Counted from the stretch's first letter, positions 8,576 to 18,060 are shown. The stretch is DNA of 64,000 nt from Neopusillimonas maritima (GCF_040930455.2 NZ_CP170494.1), one strand, 5' to 3'. Numbers and translations are program-made. Notes: generated by a model not told the origin, from the sequence alone.

Positions 8576-9934
8576 CTATGTTTCCCGCAACCGGGAAATT
8601 GCTTCATCAATGCGATCAACCGCCCAAATTTCCAGACCCTCGATGGGTTGACGCGGCGCATTGGCACGAGGGATCAACGCCTTGCCAAACCCCAGCTTGG
8701 CTGCTTCACGCAAACGTTCCTGCCCGCGAGGCGCCGGACGGATTTCCCCCGCCAGCCCCACCTCTCCAAACACCACCAGTCCGTCGGGCAACGGTCGATT
8801 ACGCAACGAGGACAAAATCGCCAGCAAAACCGGCAAATCGGCGGCAGGCTCGGTGATTTTGACTCCCCCCACCGCATTGACGAACACATCCTGGTCGTGC
8901 GTAGCCACCCCTGCATGCCGGTGCAGAACCGCCAGCAACATGGCTAACCGCGTACTTTCCAGACCTACGCTCAAACGTCGCGGACTGGAGATATGGGTTG
9001 TATCTACTAATGCCTGAATTTCAACCAATAGCGGGCGCGACCCTTCCTGGGTGGCCATGATGCAAGTACCGGCAACCGCCCCGTTGTGACGTGATAAGAA
9101 CAACGCCGACGGGTTGCTGACACCTTTCAAGCCTTTGTCGGTCATGGCAAACACACCCAGCTCGTTCACGGCACCGAAGCGGTTTTTGAACGCCCTCACC
9201 AAACGATAAGCCGAATGCGTGTCGCCTTCGAAGTAAAGCACGGAATCAACAATATGTTCCAGCACACGCGGACCCGCTAACGCACCTTCCTTGGTAACGT
9301 GGCCAATGAGCACCAGTGTTGTACCGGTTTGTTTGGCTAAGCGCGTTAATTGCGCCGCACATTCCCGCACCTGCGATACAGACCCCGGCGCCGCCGACAA
9401 CTCTGCACAATACAACGTTTGAATTGAGTCGATGACCGCAACTTTCGGACGCGCCTGGGTTAACGTAGTCATAATGGCGTCGAGACGAATTTCCGCCAGC
9501 AAATTCACTTTTCCCGTTTCCAGCTCGAGACGGCGCGCACGCAAAGCAACCTGCTCCGCAGACTCCTCGCCCGTAACATACAAAACCGGGACATTGCGCG
9601 ACAAAGAGGCCAGGGTTTGGAGTAGCAAAGTAGACTTGCCGATTCCCGGATCGCCCCCGATAAGCACCACCCCGCCGGGCACCAGGCCGCCACCCAGCAC
9701 GCGATCAAACTCGTTAATGCCTGTGGGTTGACGCGGCAACTCACGCGCCTCGATGTCCGACAGCGCCTGGACCGGACTGGCGCCGGCCAATGGAGCGAAC
9801 CGATGTGCGTCGGCCGGCGTTTGAACCACTTCGTCCAGGGTGTTCCAGGCGTTGCAATGGGGGCACTTACCCTCCCACTTCAATGAGGTGCCGCCGCACT
9901 CCGAGCAAACATAGGTACGTTTTGTTTTTGCCAT
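8576..9934 (-). CDS. radA: DNA repair protein RadA (Sms)
   Basis: A 452-residue RecA-like ATPase that promotes branch migration and processing of recombination intermediates. It has the N-terminal C4 zinc finger (Cys10, Cys13, Cys24, Cys27), Walker A GDPGIGKST (94-102), the RadA-specific KNRFG motif (in VRAFKNRFGAVNELGVF) and the C-terminal Lon-like domain with AVGGVKI. Length is standard. It lies 11 bases after the SDR-like gene and 14 bases before the FtsX-type permease in what looks like one minus-strand transcript beginning at alr. Confidence 0.97.
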   Translation of the reverse strand: MAKTKRTYVCSECGGTSLKWEGKCPHCNAWNTLDEVVQTPADAHRFAPLAGASPVQALSDIEARELPRQPTGINEFDRVLGGGLVPGGVVLIGGDPGIGKSTLLLQTLASLSRNVPVLYVTGEESAEQVALRARRLELETGKVNLLAEIRLDAIMTTLTQARPKVAVIDSIQTLYCAELSAAPGSVSQVRECAAQLTRLAKQTGTTLVLIGHVTKEGALAGPRVLEHIVDSVLYFEGDTHSAYRLVRAFKNRFGAVNELGVFAMTDKGLKGVSNPSALFLSRHNGAVAGTCIMATQEGSRPLLVEIQALVDTTHISSPRRLSVGLESTRLAMLLAVLHRHAGVATHDQDVFVNAVGGVKITEPAADLPVLLAILSSLRNRPLPDGLVVFGEVGLAGEIRPAPRGQERLREAAKLGFGKALIPRANAPRQPIEGLEIWAVDRIDEAISRLRET

Positions 9935-9945
9935 GCGTGCCCCGA

Positions 9946-10662
9946 TTAACGCCCGGCCACGCTGCTGCCCCCGTCGACACCCAGAATCTGGCCGGTGATA
10001 AAGCCGGCGTCATCCGACAGCAGAAACTGCACGGCCGCTGCGACGTCGGACGGCTGCCCCAGGCGACGCAGGGGCACTGAACTTAGCGCACGTGCTTCAG
10101 CCTCGCTGCCAACCGGGTTGTGCTCTCGAAATGTGTGGGTTTCCACCGCGCCGGGAGACACTGCGTTTGAGGTAATTCCGTATTCCGCCAGTTCCAGCGC
10201 CCAGGTTTTCGTACAGGCAATAAGCGCATTCTTGGCGGCGGCAAAACTCGTTTGATTGGCCGAACCATGCGCTGCCGTACCGCAAATATTAATAATGCGC
10301 CCTTCACGGCGTGCCTTCATAGAGCCGACGAAAGCCTGTGTAACCTGAACCGCCACCCGCACAATGAGATCATAAACGCTGTACAACGACTCGAGCTCAA
10401 CTTCACCCAAAGGCTCCGCCCGAATACCGCCTACGTTGTTTACCACGCCATCAATGGGATATTTTTCACGTATGACGCGCAAAACCTCTTCGGTTTCACC
10501 TGCGTTCGACAAATCGCAAGCATATAGGTAACCGGGAAAATCAATATCATTCACATGGCGCGCCAAGCCCACTACATGACACCCCTGATCAGCCAGGCGC
10601 TGGCTAATAGCCCAACCAATCCCTCGTGTCGCGCCCGTAACAAGTACACATTTATCTTTCAC
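9946..10662 (-). CDS. SDR-family protein with altered active site
   Basis: A 238-residue short-chain dehydrogenase/reductase fold. The NAD(P)-binding TGATRGIG (residues 9-16) and the NNVG motif (75-78) are intact, and the C-terminus GQILGVDGG is typical. The catalytic residues are not: the usual Tyr-x3-Lys is Phe140-Ala-Ala-Ala-Lys144, the Ser position is Cys127/Gly128, and the helix Asn of the tetrad aligns with Ile100. Only Lys144 remains. It may bind nucleotide without reducing a substrate, or use another chemistry; FabG or a sugar/alcohol dehydrogenase would be wrong names. The start is GTG at 10662, overlapping the alr stop (GTGA), and radA follows 11 bases on. Confidence 0.8.
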   Translation of the reverse strand: MKDKCVLVTGATRGIGWAISQRLADQGCHVVGLARHVNDIDFPGYLYACDLSNAGETEEVLRVIREKYPIDGVVNNVGGIRAEPLGEVELESLYSVYDLIVRVAVQVTQAFVGSMKARREGRIINICGTAAHGSANQTSFAAAKNALIACTKTWALELAEYGITSNAVSPGAVETHTFREHNPVGSEAEARALSSVPLRRLGQPSDVAAAVQFLLSDDAGFITGQILGVDGGSSVAGR

Positions 10663-11813
10663 TGGCCGTCCTTTTCCAAATTACTTTCGACAACGATTCT
10701 GGCAACCCTTGGTGCCACTGCGCATAATAGCTCGTAACCGATCGTACCGGCGGCTTGTGCCACCTCGTCAACCGAAGGCCCGTTTTCGCCCCATAGAACG
10801 ACCGGGCTTCCTACAACCGAACCAGGTATATTGGTTAGATCAACCGCCAGCATATCCATGGACACCCGACCCAGCAAACGGGTTCGCACACCGGCAACGC
10901 AAACCGGGGTGCCGGTGGTGGCATGGCGCGGATAACCGTCGGCGTAACCACAAGCGACAATACCAACCATCATTGGTTTAGACGCTCTGAACATTTGACC
11001 GTACCCTACTCCTTCCCCCGACTCGACGCGGCGTACACTGATGAGCTCTGAGCTAAGCGTCATGGCCGGCTTTAAACCCAGCGCATCGGCACTTTGACTT
11101 ACAAACGGCGTGGAACCATACAGACAGATACCGGGCCGCACCCATTGTGCGTTTGTATCCGGCAAAGCCTGCCAAACAGACGGCGTAAGCGTTGCTGCGG
11201 AGTTGCAAACACTATCAGGCCCCGGTAAACCTTGCGTCATGCGTAGGTACTCCGCAAGCTGTTCTCCGGTGTAAGCACTGACTTCATCAGCTCGCGCAAA
11301 ATGGGTCATTTTCCCAAGTTGAGCCAAACGGCCGCGGCTGCGCAACTGCTGCGCCTGCGCCCATGCCGCCCCAAACTCGGCCGGCTCGAAACCCAACCGA
11401 TTCATCCCGGTATCAAGTTTAATAAAAGCATTTAACGCGTACGCTGGCGCAGAATGCTCCAACATAAGCAATTGCTCACGGCAATGCAACGTCGCGTCCA
11501 GCTTGTATTGTTCATACAAGGGAATATCGCTTGGCTTAAAAAAGCCTTCAAGCATAAGAATAGGCCCCTGCCATCCCAACTCACGGCATTGAATGGCCTC
11601 ATCAAGGTCGAGCATCGCCAGGCCATCGGCCTGACTGAACGCATGAACCGCATTGGTAATCCCATGGCCATAAGCATTGGCCTTGATCACCGCCCACACG
11701 AAAGGTCTTTTGCGGTTATTCTGACTACTGATACTATTAAGTTGGTGTGTAACCACACCTAAATTGTGACGTAATGACGGCAGAGATATCGTTGCCGTAA
11801 TCGGACGTGGCAT
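10659..11813 (-). CDS. alr: Alanine racemase
   Basis: A 384-residue PLP enzyme that makes D-alanine for peptidoglycan. The PLP lysine is Lys44 in AVIKANAYGHG, and the second catalytic residue is the Tyr of GVGYGQMF near residue 270. DLTNIPG and the closing region around IGYELLC fit Alr. Length is close to the family norm. It appears to be the first gene of a minus-strand unit (alr, SDR-like, radA, permease, kdkA) and diverges from hpnC across a 78-base gap. Biosynthetic Alr rather than catabolic DadX is preferred because no dadA lies nearby, but sequence alone does not settle it. Confidence 0.95.
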   Translation of the reverse strand: MPRPITATISLPSLRHNLGVVTHQLNSISSQNNRKRPFVWAVIKANAYGHGITNAVHAFSQADGLAMLDLDEAIQCRELGWQGPILMLEGFFKPSDIPLYEQYKLDATLHCREQLLMLEHSAPAYALNAFIKLDTGMNRLGFEPAEFGAAWAQAQQLRSRGRLAQLGKMTHFARADEVSAYTGEQLAEYLRMTQGLPGPDSVCNSAATLTPSVWQALPDTNAQWVRPGICLYGSTPFVSQSADALGLKPAMTLSSELISVRRVESGEGVGYGQMFRASKPMMVGIVACGYADGYPRHATTGTPVCVAGVRTRLLGRVSMDMLAVDLTNIPGSVVGSPVVLWGENGPSVDEVAQAAGTIGYELLCAVAPRVARIVVESNLEKDGQ

Positions 11814-11891
11814 AACTTCCCCCTAATACCGAAAGTCTAATCCAACTCCGGTCGGTTCGCTCGGCCACTTGTAAAATTTGTCAACGACATT

Positions 11892-12731
11892 ATGCCGGTC
11901 GACCACTACGAAAACTTTCCGGTTGCTTCTTTGCTCGTGCCACGGCATTTGCGACCCGCAGTAATCAATATTTACCGATTTGCGCGCAGCGCAGACGATA
12001 TCGCTGATGAGGGCAATGCAAACGCAGAAACACGACTGGTTCAATTAAACGCTTACCGCCGGCAGTTAAGCGCCATTCAGGAAGACGCATGCCCCCTTAG
12101 CGCATCAGATCCTTTAGCCGGCATCTTTCTTCCCTTGAAAAAGACAATTCAGACTCATCAACTGTCTATTGAGCCTTTTTTTGATCTCCTTTCGGCATTT
12201 TCGCAGGATGTTCAAAAAACGCGTTACGCCGACGATCAAGAGTTACTCGACTATTGTTCACGCTCAGCCAATCCGGTGGGCAGGCTGATGTTGCAGCTGT
12301 ACCAGGCCGATAACCCTGCCAACCGCTCCCTTTCCGACGCAATTTGCACCGGCTTGCAACTCACCAATTTCTGGCAAGACGTGGCGATCGACTGGCGTAA
12401 GGAACGTGTCTATTTACCGCAAAGTGCCATGCAATCATGCGGCGTCACCGAAACCCACATTGCTGAAGGTCGCTGCGACGAGGCCTGGCAAGAGCTGATG
12501 CAAGAGCGCACCCAACAAGCTCGCTCCATGCTAAATAGCGGCTTCCCACTGGTGCACAATGTAGGGGGCCGCCTGGGTCTGGAACTAAAGTTCGTCATTC
12601 TGGGGGGCCTGCGCATACTTGAGCGCCTGGAACAATTAAACTACAACGTATTTAGCCGGCGTCCTACTCTGAACAAGGGCGACTGGATCCTTTTACTTGG
12701 CCGCGCCATAAGCCGCCGGGCCTCTACCTGA
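11892..12731 (+). CDS. hpnC: Hydroxysqualene synthase HpnC
   Basis: A 279-residue squalene/phytoene-synthase fold protein. Both Asp-rich motifs are present: DDIAD (35-39) and the second in QDVAID (162-167), the latter followed by RKERVYLP, typical of HpnC. With HpnD and HpnE it converts two farnesyl diphosphates to squalene: HpnD makes presqualene diphosphate, HpnC makes hydroxysqualene, HpnE reduces that to squalene. No strong ribosome site precedes the ATG. It opens the plus-strand hpnCDE unit, with hpnD starting 15 bases after its stop. Confidence 0.93.
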   Translation: MPVDHYENFPVASLLVPRHLRPAVINIYRFARSADDIADEGNANAETRLVQLNAYRRQLSAIQEDACPLSASDPLAGIFLPLKKTIQTHQLSIEPFFDLLSAFSQDVQKTRYADDQELLDYCSRSANPVGRLMLQLYQADNPANRSLSDAICTGLQLTNFWQDVAIDWRKERVYLPQSAMQSCGVTETHIAEGRCDEAWQELMQERTQQARSMLNSGFPLVHNVGGRLGLELKFVILGGLRILERLEQLNYNVFSRRPTLNKGDWILLLGRAISRRAST

Positions 12732-12746
12732 CACCATTATTTATAC

Positions 12747-13610
12747 ATGAGTCCTGACGAATACTGCCAGAACAAAGCCGCCCAAAGCGGTTCAAGCTTT
12801 TACTATTCATTTTTGTTTTTGCCAAACGAAAAAAGGCGCGCCATTACAGCGCTCTACGCGTTCTGCCGCGAGGTGGATGACGTGGTTGATGACTGCACGG
12901 ACACCGGGGTTGCCCGCCAAAAACTCGCTTGGTGGCACCAGCAGGTTTCCGCGCTATTCCAAGATCGCGCCGACCACCCCGTCATGCAAGCACTGTTGCC
13001 GCATCGCGACCGCTGCCGGCTCACTGCCGAACGCATGCACGCAGTTATCGAAGGCATGGAAATGGATCTGGACCAAAGCCGTTATCTTGATTGGCCGGGT
13101 CTTAAAAAATACTGTTGGCACGCGGCCAGCGTGGTTGGCCAGCTTTCTGTCGGTGTATTCGGCTACAACAACCCGGCTACCCTTGAGTATGCTGAAAAGC
13201 TCGGCATCGCATTCCAGTTAACGAATATTATCCGCGATGTAGGCGACGACGCCCGCCGCGGCCGTATTTACCTGCCGGTTAACGAATTGCAAAAGCACGA
13301 TGTAAAAGCCGCCGAGATCCTGAATGGAGAATATTCGGATCGCTTCAATGCTCTGATGCGCGATCAAACCGAGCGCGCAAAAACTTTTTATCGGGAAGCA
13401 TTGGCCGCACTGCCGGACGAAGACCGTCGCAATCAGCGTCCGGGGCTGGCGATGGCGGCAATTTACTATGCGTTACTGCTTGAAATTGAACGCGACCAAT
13501 GGCAGGTGCTACATCAGCGCATTTCCCTTACGCCCATCCGTAAACTGTGGCTGGCCTGGAAAACCTGGGTCACGGGCGGGCGTCGCCTGGCAAATCAGCT
13601 AAACAAATGA
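12747..13610 (+). CDS. hpnD: Presqualene diphosphate synthase HpnD
   Basis: A 287-residue prenyl-transferring synthase of the squalene/phytoene synthase family. The first Asp-rich motif DDVVDD (44-49) and the second, RDVGDD (163-168), are both intact and coordinate Mg2+ and diphosphate. It condenses two farnesyl diphosphate molecules to presqualene diphosphate. It lies between hpnC and hpnE and its stop overlaps the hpnE start in ATGA, implying coupled translation. The substrate supply genes dxs and ispA are about 14 kb away in this window. Confidence 0.94.
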   Translation: MSPDEYCQNKAAQSGSSFYYSFLFLPNEKRRAITALYAFCREVDDVVDDCTDTGVARQKLAWWHQQVSALFQDRADHPVMQALLPHRDRCRLTAERMHAVIEGMEMDLDQSRYLDWPGLKKYCWHAASVVGQLSVGVFGYNNPATLEYAEKLGIAFQLTNIIRDVGDDARRGRIYLPVNELQKHDVKAAEILNGEYSDRFNALMRDQTERAKTFYREALAALPDEDRRNQRPGLAMAAIYYALLLEIERDQWQVLHQRISLTPIRKLWLAWKTWVTGGRRLANQLNK

Positions 13611-14947
13611 ATGTTGCAGTTATCGGTGCAGGCTGGGCTGGTTTAAGCGCGGCTCACACCCTGAAACAAGCCGGTTGCGCGGTCACCGTTTACGAGTCCG
13701 GGCACCAACCCGGCGGGCGCGCCCGGACTGTTCAAAGCCCGAACTTATCCAACCCAGTCGACAACGGTCAGCATATTCTTCTGGGCGCCTATACCGCGAC
13801 CCTGGCATTGATGCAGTCGTGCGGAGTCGATGCCGCTAAGCATTTTCATCGCGAGCCCTTATACCTTGGCACGCCAAACAACACGTTTCGTTTGCGCCTG
13901 CCCCGGTTTCCCGGCGGGCGCGCTGGTATGCTTTTTGGCCTACTGGACGCGCTGGGTTTATCGTGGCAAAGCAAATATCATCTTGCTCGCGCGTTGTATC
14001 AACTCGAGCGCACGCACTGGAAAATTTCACCCGATACGCCAACCCTAAACCAATGGTTACGCAACCAAAAACAAACACCCGCAGCGTGCAAGTACTTTTG
14101 GCACCCACTTTGCCTGGCGGCACTCAATACCCACCCCGATGAAGCAGACGCCCAAATCATGGCCAATGTGCTGAAAGACAGCTTGGGTAACCCAGATAAA
14201 GGAGCAACCGATGTCCTGATTGCCAACGACCTTTTGGCATCGTTGTGGCCAACCCAGGTATGTCGCTCACTTAATCTTCATCTCAGCACACCCATACGCC
14301 GAATGACGCGCAGCAAAGACGGATTTTGCCTGAATGATCGTTATGAACATGCTGCAGTCATTCTGGCAACCCCTGCTCACAGGGCAAAAAAACTACTTGC
14401 TGACTTACCGAAGTGCAATGACGGCACAGCGCTACATACTCAACTGTCGGCATTCGAACACAGGCCCATTGCAACCCTGTGGATTGAACTGACGCAGCCC
14501 TGGGAGAGTCTTCCCGCCCGTCCGATGCTGATGTTGGAAGATGACCCCAAGCGACACGCCTACGGACAATGGCTGTTTAACCATGCGCATATCAAAGGCA
14601 GCCGTAACCCTCATTTACTGGCCATGGTCACAAGCGATGCAAGCGCACTTGGGTCCTTACCCCGCGAGAAAGCAGTTCATTATTTACTGAATCAACTCGC
14701 AAATGAAACAGACCATGCCTGCCCTATGCCGACGATACGTGGCCACACACTCGTCATAGAAAAACGTGCAACCTTTGCCGCCACACCGAATCTTTCACGA
14801 CCTGCCAACCAAACACCATGGCGCGGTTTATGGCTGGCCGGTGACTGGACGGACACAGGGTACCCGGCGGTGCTGGAGGGCGCGGTAAGAAGCGGGCTAG
14901 CCGCCGCCAAACAGCTATTGGCCGGCCAAGTTCAGAGCCGTCTTTAG
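13607..14947 (+). CDS. hpnE: Hydroxysqualene dehydroxylase HpnE (FAD-dependent)
   Basis: A 446-residue amine-oxidase/phytoene-desaturase type flavoprotein. The dinucleotide fold motif GAGWAGLSAA starts at residue 7 and is followed by the acidic residue ending the second strand (VTVYES); the C-terminal FAD contact GDWTDTGYPAVLEGAVRSG is clear. It reduces hydroxysqualene to squalene. The start is placed at 13607, where ATGA overlaps the hpnD stop; the frame runs further upstream to 13547 but only through hpnD. Its 3' end overlaps the crcB gene on the other strand by four bases. No squalene-hopene cyclase follows. Confidence 0.93.
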   Translation: MNVAVIGAGWAGLSAAHTLKQAGCAVTVYESGHQPGGRARTVQSPNLSNPVDNGQHILLGAYTATLALMQSCGVDAAKHFHREPLYLGTPNNTFRLRLPRFPGGRAGMLFGLLDALGLSWQSKYHLARALYQLERTHWKISPDTPTLNQWLRNQKQTPAACKYFWHPLCLAALNTHPDEADAQIMANVLKDSLGNPDKGATDVLIANDLLASLWPTQVCRSLNLHLSTPIRRMTRSKDGFCLNDRYEHAAVILATPAHRAKKLLADLPKCNDGTALHTQLSAFEHRPIATLWIELTQPWESLPARPMLMLEDDPKRHAYGQWLFNHAHIKGSRNPHLLAMVTSDASALGSLPREKAVHYLLNQLANETDHACPMPTIRGHTLVIEKRATFAATPNLSRPANQTPWRGLWLAGDWTDTGYPAVLEGAVRSGLAAAKQLLAGQVQSRL

Positions 14948-15336
14948 AAAAGGCGCTGGGCCGACCACAATCCCAGAAAGGTTAGGGTTAACGACCCTGA
15001 CAGGCTAACCAGCGCGTAGCCCAACGCGGGAAAATAATCGCCCCGGGAAATAAGCCCGACCGTTTCCGCCGAAAACGTTGAAAACGTCGTTAAACCACCC
15101 AACAAGCCGGTTATAAGAAAGAGACGAAGCCACTCGGGTGAATCGGCAAAATGCATTAGCACGCCAAGAAGCAAGCCAATAGCATAAGCGCCGATAAAGT
15201 TGGCGGCTAATGTACCCCAAGGCATAAACGCGCCCGCGTGGTTCAACCACAGCCCCAACAACCAGCGCACTACGGCGCCAAGGGCCGCCCCCAAACCCAC
15301 CGCAACAATATTGCTGAATGTCAGGAGCGTAGCCAT
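14944..15336 (-). CDS. crcB: Fluoride ion channel CrcB (Fluc)
   Basis: A 130-residue protein with four hydrophobic helices. The channel signatures GTLAANFIGA (41-50) with its pore Asn46 and TTFSTFS (83-89) are intact, so a working dual-topology fluoride exporter is expected. The start at 15336 is chosen over an in-frame ATG 57 bases upstream inside thrC because the shorter form begins at the first membrane helix and has AAGGATC just upstream. It lies 10 bases after thrC and probably rides on that operon. No fluoride riboswitch is possible in so short a gap. Confidence 0.93.
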   Translation of the reverse strand: MATLLTFSNIVAVGLGAALGAVVRWLLGLWLNHAGAFMPWGTLAANFIGAYAIGLLLGVLMHFADSPEWLRLFLITGLLGGLTTFSTFSAETVGLISRGDYFPALGYALVSLSGSLTLTFLGLWSAQRLF

Positions 15337-15346
15337 TTGGCGATCC

Positions 15347-16759
15347 TTAATGAATTTTGGCGTGATCCTGAATGTATCGGCGTACCGCTTCAACGCTGCA
15401 ATCCATCACCTCAACTTTCTGCGGCAACGAACCAAGATTGCGCAAGTGTTCAGGTGCCGGAGCGGGTTGGCCGATGGCCTCTTGAATTGTCTCACTGAAT
15501 TTGGCCGGCAAGGCGGTTTCCAGCACCAGCATAGGAACACCGGGTTCGACAAAGGCACGAGCCACTTTCACCCCATCGGCTGTGTGAGGATCAATTAAAA
15601 CACCGGTACCCTGATGAATCGATTTAATGGTGGCAAGTCGATCCGCATGAGTGCTCACCCCGCTGGCAAAGCCATAATGAGACTCAAATTCCGATTTCAA
15701 ATTGCTAAGGTCAAAGTAACCCTTTTCAGCCAGCTCTTTCCATAGCGCCGCAACGCGTGCCCCGTCTTGTCCGACAAGGTCGAACACGAAACGTTCGAAA
15801 TTGGACGCCCGGGAGATATCCATGGACGGGCTGGAAGTGGCATGGGTTTGCGCGGCTGAACGGGGCCGATATACCCCGGTGCGGAAAAACTCTTCCAAAA
15901 CATTGTTTTCGTTGGTGGCCAACACCAAACGCCGAATCGGCAAGCCCATTTGGCGTGCCAGATGCCCGGAAAAAATATTACCGAAATTGCCCGAAGGCAC
16001 GGCAAACGATACCGGCTGATCAGGGCCTGTAGTGACGCGCAACCAACCCCAGAAGTAATAAACCACCTGGGCGGCAATGCGGGCCCAATTAATGGAATTA
16101 ACGGCGCCCAACCGGTACTGAGCCTTGAAGTCGAGATCAGACGATAAGGCTTTGACGATATCCTGGCACTCGTCGAACACTCCCTTAACAGCCAGATTGT
16201 GGATGTTTTCGTCTTGCAGGGAATACATTTGGGCGCGCTGAAAGTCGCTCATTCGGCCATGTGGCGACAGCATGAACACGGCCACCCCTTTTTTGCCACG
16301 CAAAGCATATTCGGCAGCCGACCCAGTATCACCCGAAGTGGCGCCCAGGATATTCAGACTGGTTCCACGCTTTTCAAGCACATACTCGAAAACCTGGCCC
16401 AGAAACTGCATGGCCATATCCTTGAACGCCAATGTTGGGCCCTGCGACAACCCCAATAAACTCACACCGTGATCAAGGGGCTTGACCGGCACGATATCAA
16501 CCGACCCAAAATTCTCAACGGTATAGGCCGCTGCGGTTAGCCTGGCCAAATCGGCCGGCGGAATATCATCGATAAACAAACCCAGAACCTGGGCAGCCAA
16601 CTCGGAGTATGACAGTGACCGCCAAGACTCAAGCGTTTGTGCCGATACCTGCGGCAATTGCTCGGGCAAAGCCAGGCCGCCGTCGGGCGCCAGACCTTCA
16701 AGCAAAATGTCGGAGAACGGTTGGGGCGTCATGCCGCCCCGGGTTGAGCGATATTTCAT
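15347..16759 (-). CDS. thrC: Threonine synthase
   Basis: A 470-residue PLP enzyme converting O-phosphohomoserine to threonine. The PLP lysine is Lys113 in LAFKDMAMQFL, and GATSGDTGSAAEYA is the phosphate-cup region. The N-terminal MKYRSTRG and the length correspond to the long, fungal-like and proteobacterial form of ThrC. Its start overlaps the hom stop by four bases, giving an alaC-hom-thrC order. No thrB lies in the window, so homoserine kinase must be encoded elsewhere. Confidence 0.97.
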   Translation of the reverse strand: MKYRSTRGGMTPQPFSDILLEGLAPDGGLALPEQLPQVSAQTLESWRSLSYSELAAQVLGLFIDDIPPADLARLTAAAYTVENFGSVDIVPVKPLDHGVSLLGLSQGPTLAFKDMAMQFLGQVFEYVLEKRGTSLNILGATSGDTGSAAEYALRGKKGVAVFMLSPHGRMSDFQRAQMYSLQDENIHNLAVKGVFDECQDIVKALSSDLDFKAQYRLGAVNSINWARIAAQVVYYFWGWLRVTTGPDQPVSFAVPSGNFGNIFSGHLARQMGLPIRRLVLATNENNVLEEFFRTGVYRPRSAAQTHATSSPSMDISRASNFERFVFDLVGQDGARVAALWKELAEKGYFDLSNLKSEFESHYGFASGVSTHADRLATIKSIHQGTGVLIDPHTADGVKVARAFVEPGVPMLVLETALPAKFSETIQEAIGQPAPAPEHLRNLGSLPQKVEVMDCSVEAVRRYIQDHAKIH

Positions 16760-18060
16760 AGCAGGCTTTCCACCCTTAACCGAATAACGTTTGAACGCAC
16801 AAACGGCAGATTCTGGATTTCCTCAAGCGCAAGGTCGATATTGCCCTCACGCGCTTCGTGAGAAAGGAAAATAATGTCGGCATCGGCCGGACCATGAGGC
16901 TCCTGAAACATAGAACCAATGGATATTTCATGATTTGCCAAAATACGGGCCACTTCAGCCAATACACCTGGACGATCGTCTACGCGCATGCGCAAATAGT
17001 AAGACGACACCACATCGGCCATGTCGAGTACCGGCGTATCAGCCATAGACCCAGGCTGGAACGCCAAATGCGGTACCTGATGGCCGGGATCAGCAAATTG
17101 CAAGCGCGTTACGTCGACCAGATCGGCTACCACGGCTGACGCCGTAGGCATTTCGCCCGCCCCTTGCCCGTAATACAACGTGGGCCCCACGATATCGCCT
17201 TGGACCTGCACGGCATTCATCGCACCTTCGACGCTGGCCAGGAGGCGCTCGATCGGGATCAAGGTGGGGTGCACACGTAATTCGATACCCTGACTGGTGC
17301 GACGCGTAATACCCAGAAGCTTGATGCGATAACTCAGACGCTCAGCATGCGCGATGTCTTCCTTGGCCAAAGTGGTGATGCCCTCTGTGTGCACCTTACT
17401 GAATTGCACGGGAATGCCAAACGCGAGCGAAGCCAGCAAACTAAGCTTGTGCGCAGCGTCAACCCCTTCGATGTCGAACGTGGGGTCGGCTTCTGCGTAG
17501 CCCAGGCGCTGAGCATCGGCCAGTGCCTCGTTGAAAGACAGGCCCTTAAGCCGCATTTCCGACAGAATATAGTTCGTGGTGCCGTTGATAATACCGGCCA
17601 ACCATTGAATTCGGTTGGCGGTTAAGCCTTCACGAATGGCCTTGACAATAGGAATCCCGCCGGCCACCGCAGCTTCGAAAGCCACCATGGTGCCTTTCTT
17701 ATGCGCAGCGTCGAAAATTTCATTGCCGTGCTTGGCAAGCAAGGCTTTGTTGGCTGTCACCACGTGTTTGCCCTGAACAATGGCTTCCATTACCCACTCA
17801 CGCGCAACGGTTTCTCCACCTACAAGCTCAACCACGATGTCGATATCGGGACGACGCACGATTTCGAGCCCATCTTGCGTTACATAGACTTGATCGCCAA
17901 CCAGGGCCCGGGCTTTTTCGACATTGCGAACGGCTACCGCCACCACTTCGATTTTGCGACCGGCACGACGGGCGATTTCCTCTGCATTCTGAACCAGAAC
18001 CTTCCAGGTACCACCACCAACAACACCCAGCCCCAGTAAACCAACTTTTACAGAATTCAT
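16756..18060 (-). CDS. hom: Homoserine dehydrogenase
   Basis: A 434-residue NAD(P)H-dependent enzyme that reduces aspartate semialdehyde to homoserine, the branch point to threonine and methionine. It has the Rossmann motif GLGVVGGG (10-17), the substrate-site NGTTNYILSEM with following EADPTFDIEG, and a C-terminal ACT domain (about 350-430, beginning near YYLRMRVDDRPGVLAEV) through which threonine feedback is usual. It is a monofunctional enzyme, not fused to aspartokinase. It overlaps alaC upstream and thrC downstream by four bases each. Confidence 0.97.
   Translation of the reverse strand: MNSVKVGLLGLGVVGGGTWKVLVQNAEEIARRAGRKIEVVAVAVRNVEKARALVGDQVYVTQDGLEIVRRPDIDIVVELVGGETVAREWVMEAIVQGKHVVTANKALLAKHGNEIFDAAHKKGTMVAFEAAVAGGIPIVKAIREGLTANRIQWLAGIINGTTNYILSEMRLKGLSFNEALADAQRLGYAEADPTFDIEGVDAAHKLSLLASLAFGIPVQFSKVHTEGITTLAKEDIAHAERLSYRIKLLGITRRTSQGIELRVHPTLIPIERLLASVEGAMNAVQVQGDIVGPTLYYGQGAGEMPTASAVVADLVDVTRLQFADPGHQVPHLAFQPGSMADTPVLDMADVVSSYYLRMRVDDRPGVLAEVARILANHEISIGSMFQEPHGPADADIIFLSHEAREGNIDLALEEIQNLPFVRSNVIRLRVESLL

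Noticed and set aside
15337..15346. Fluoride riboswitch upstream of crcB
   Set aside because: Only ten bases separate thrC and crcB, too few for a riboswitch; the gene appears to be driven by the upstream operon.
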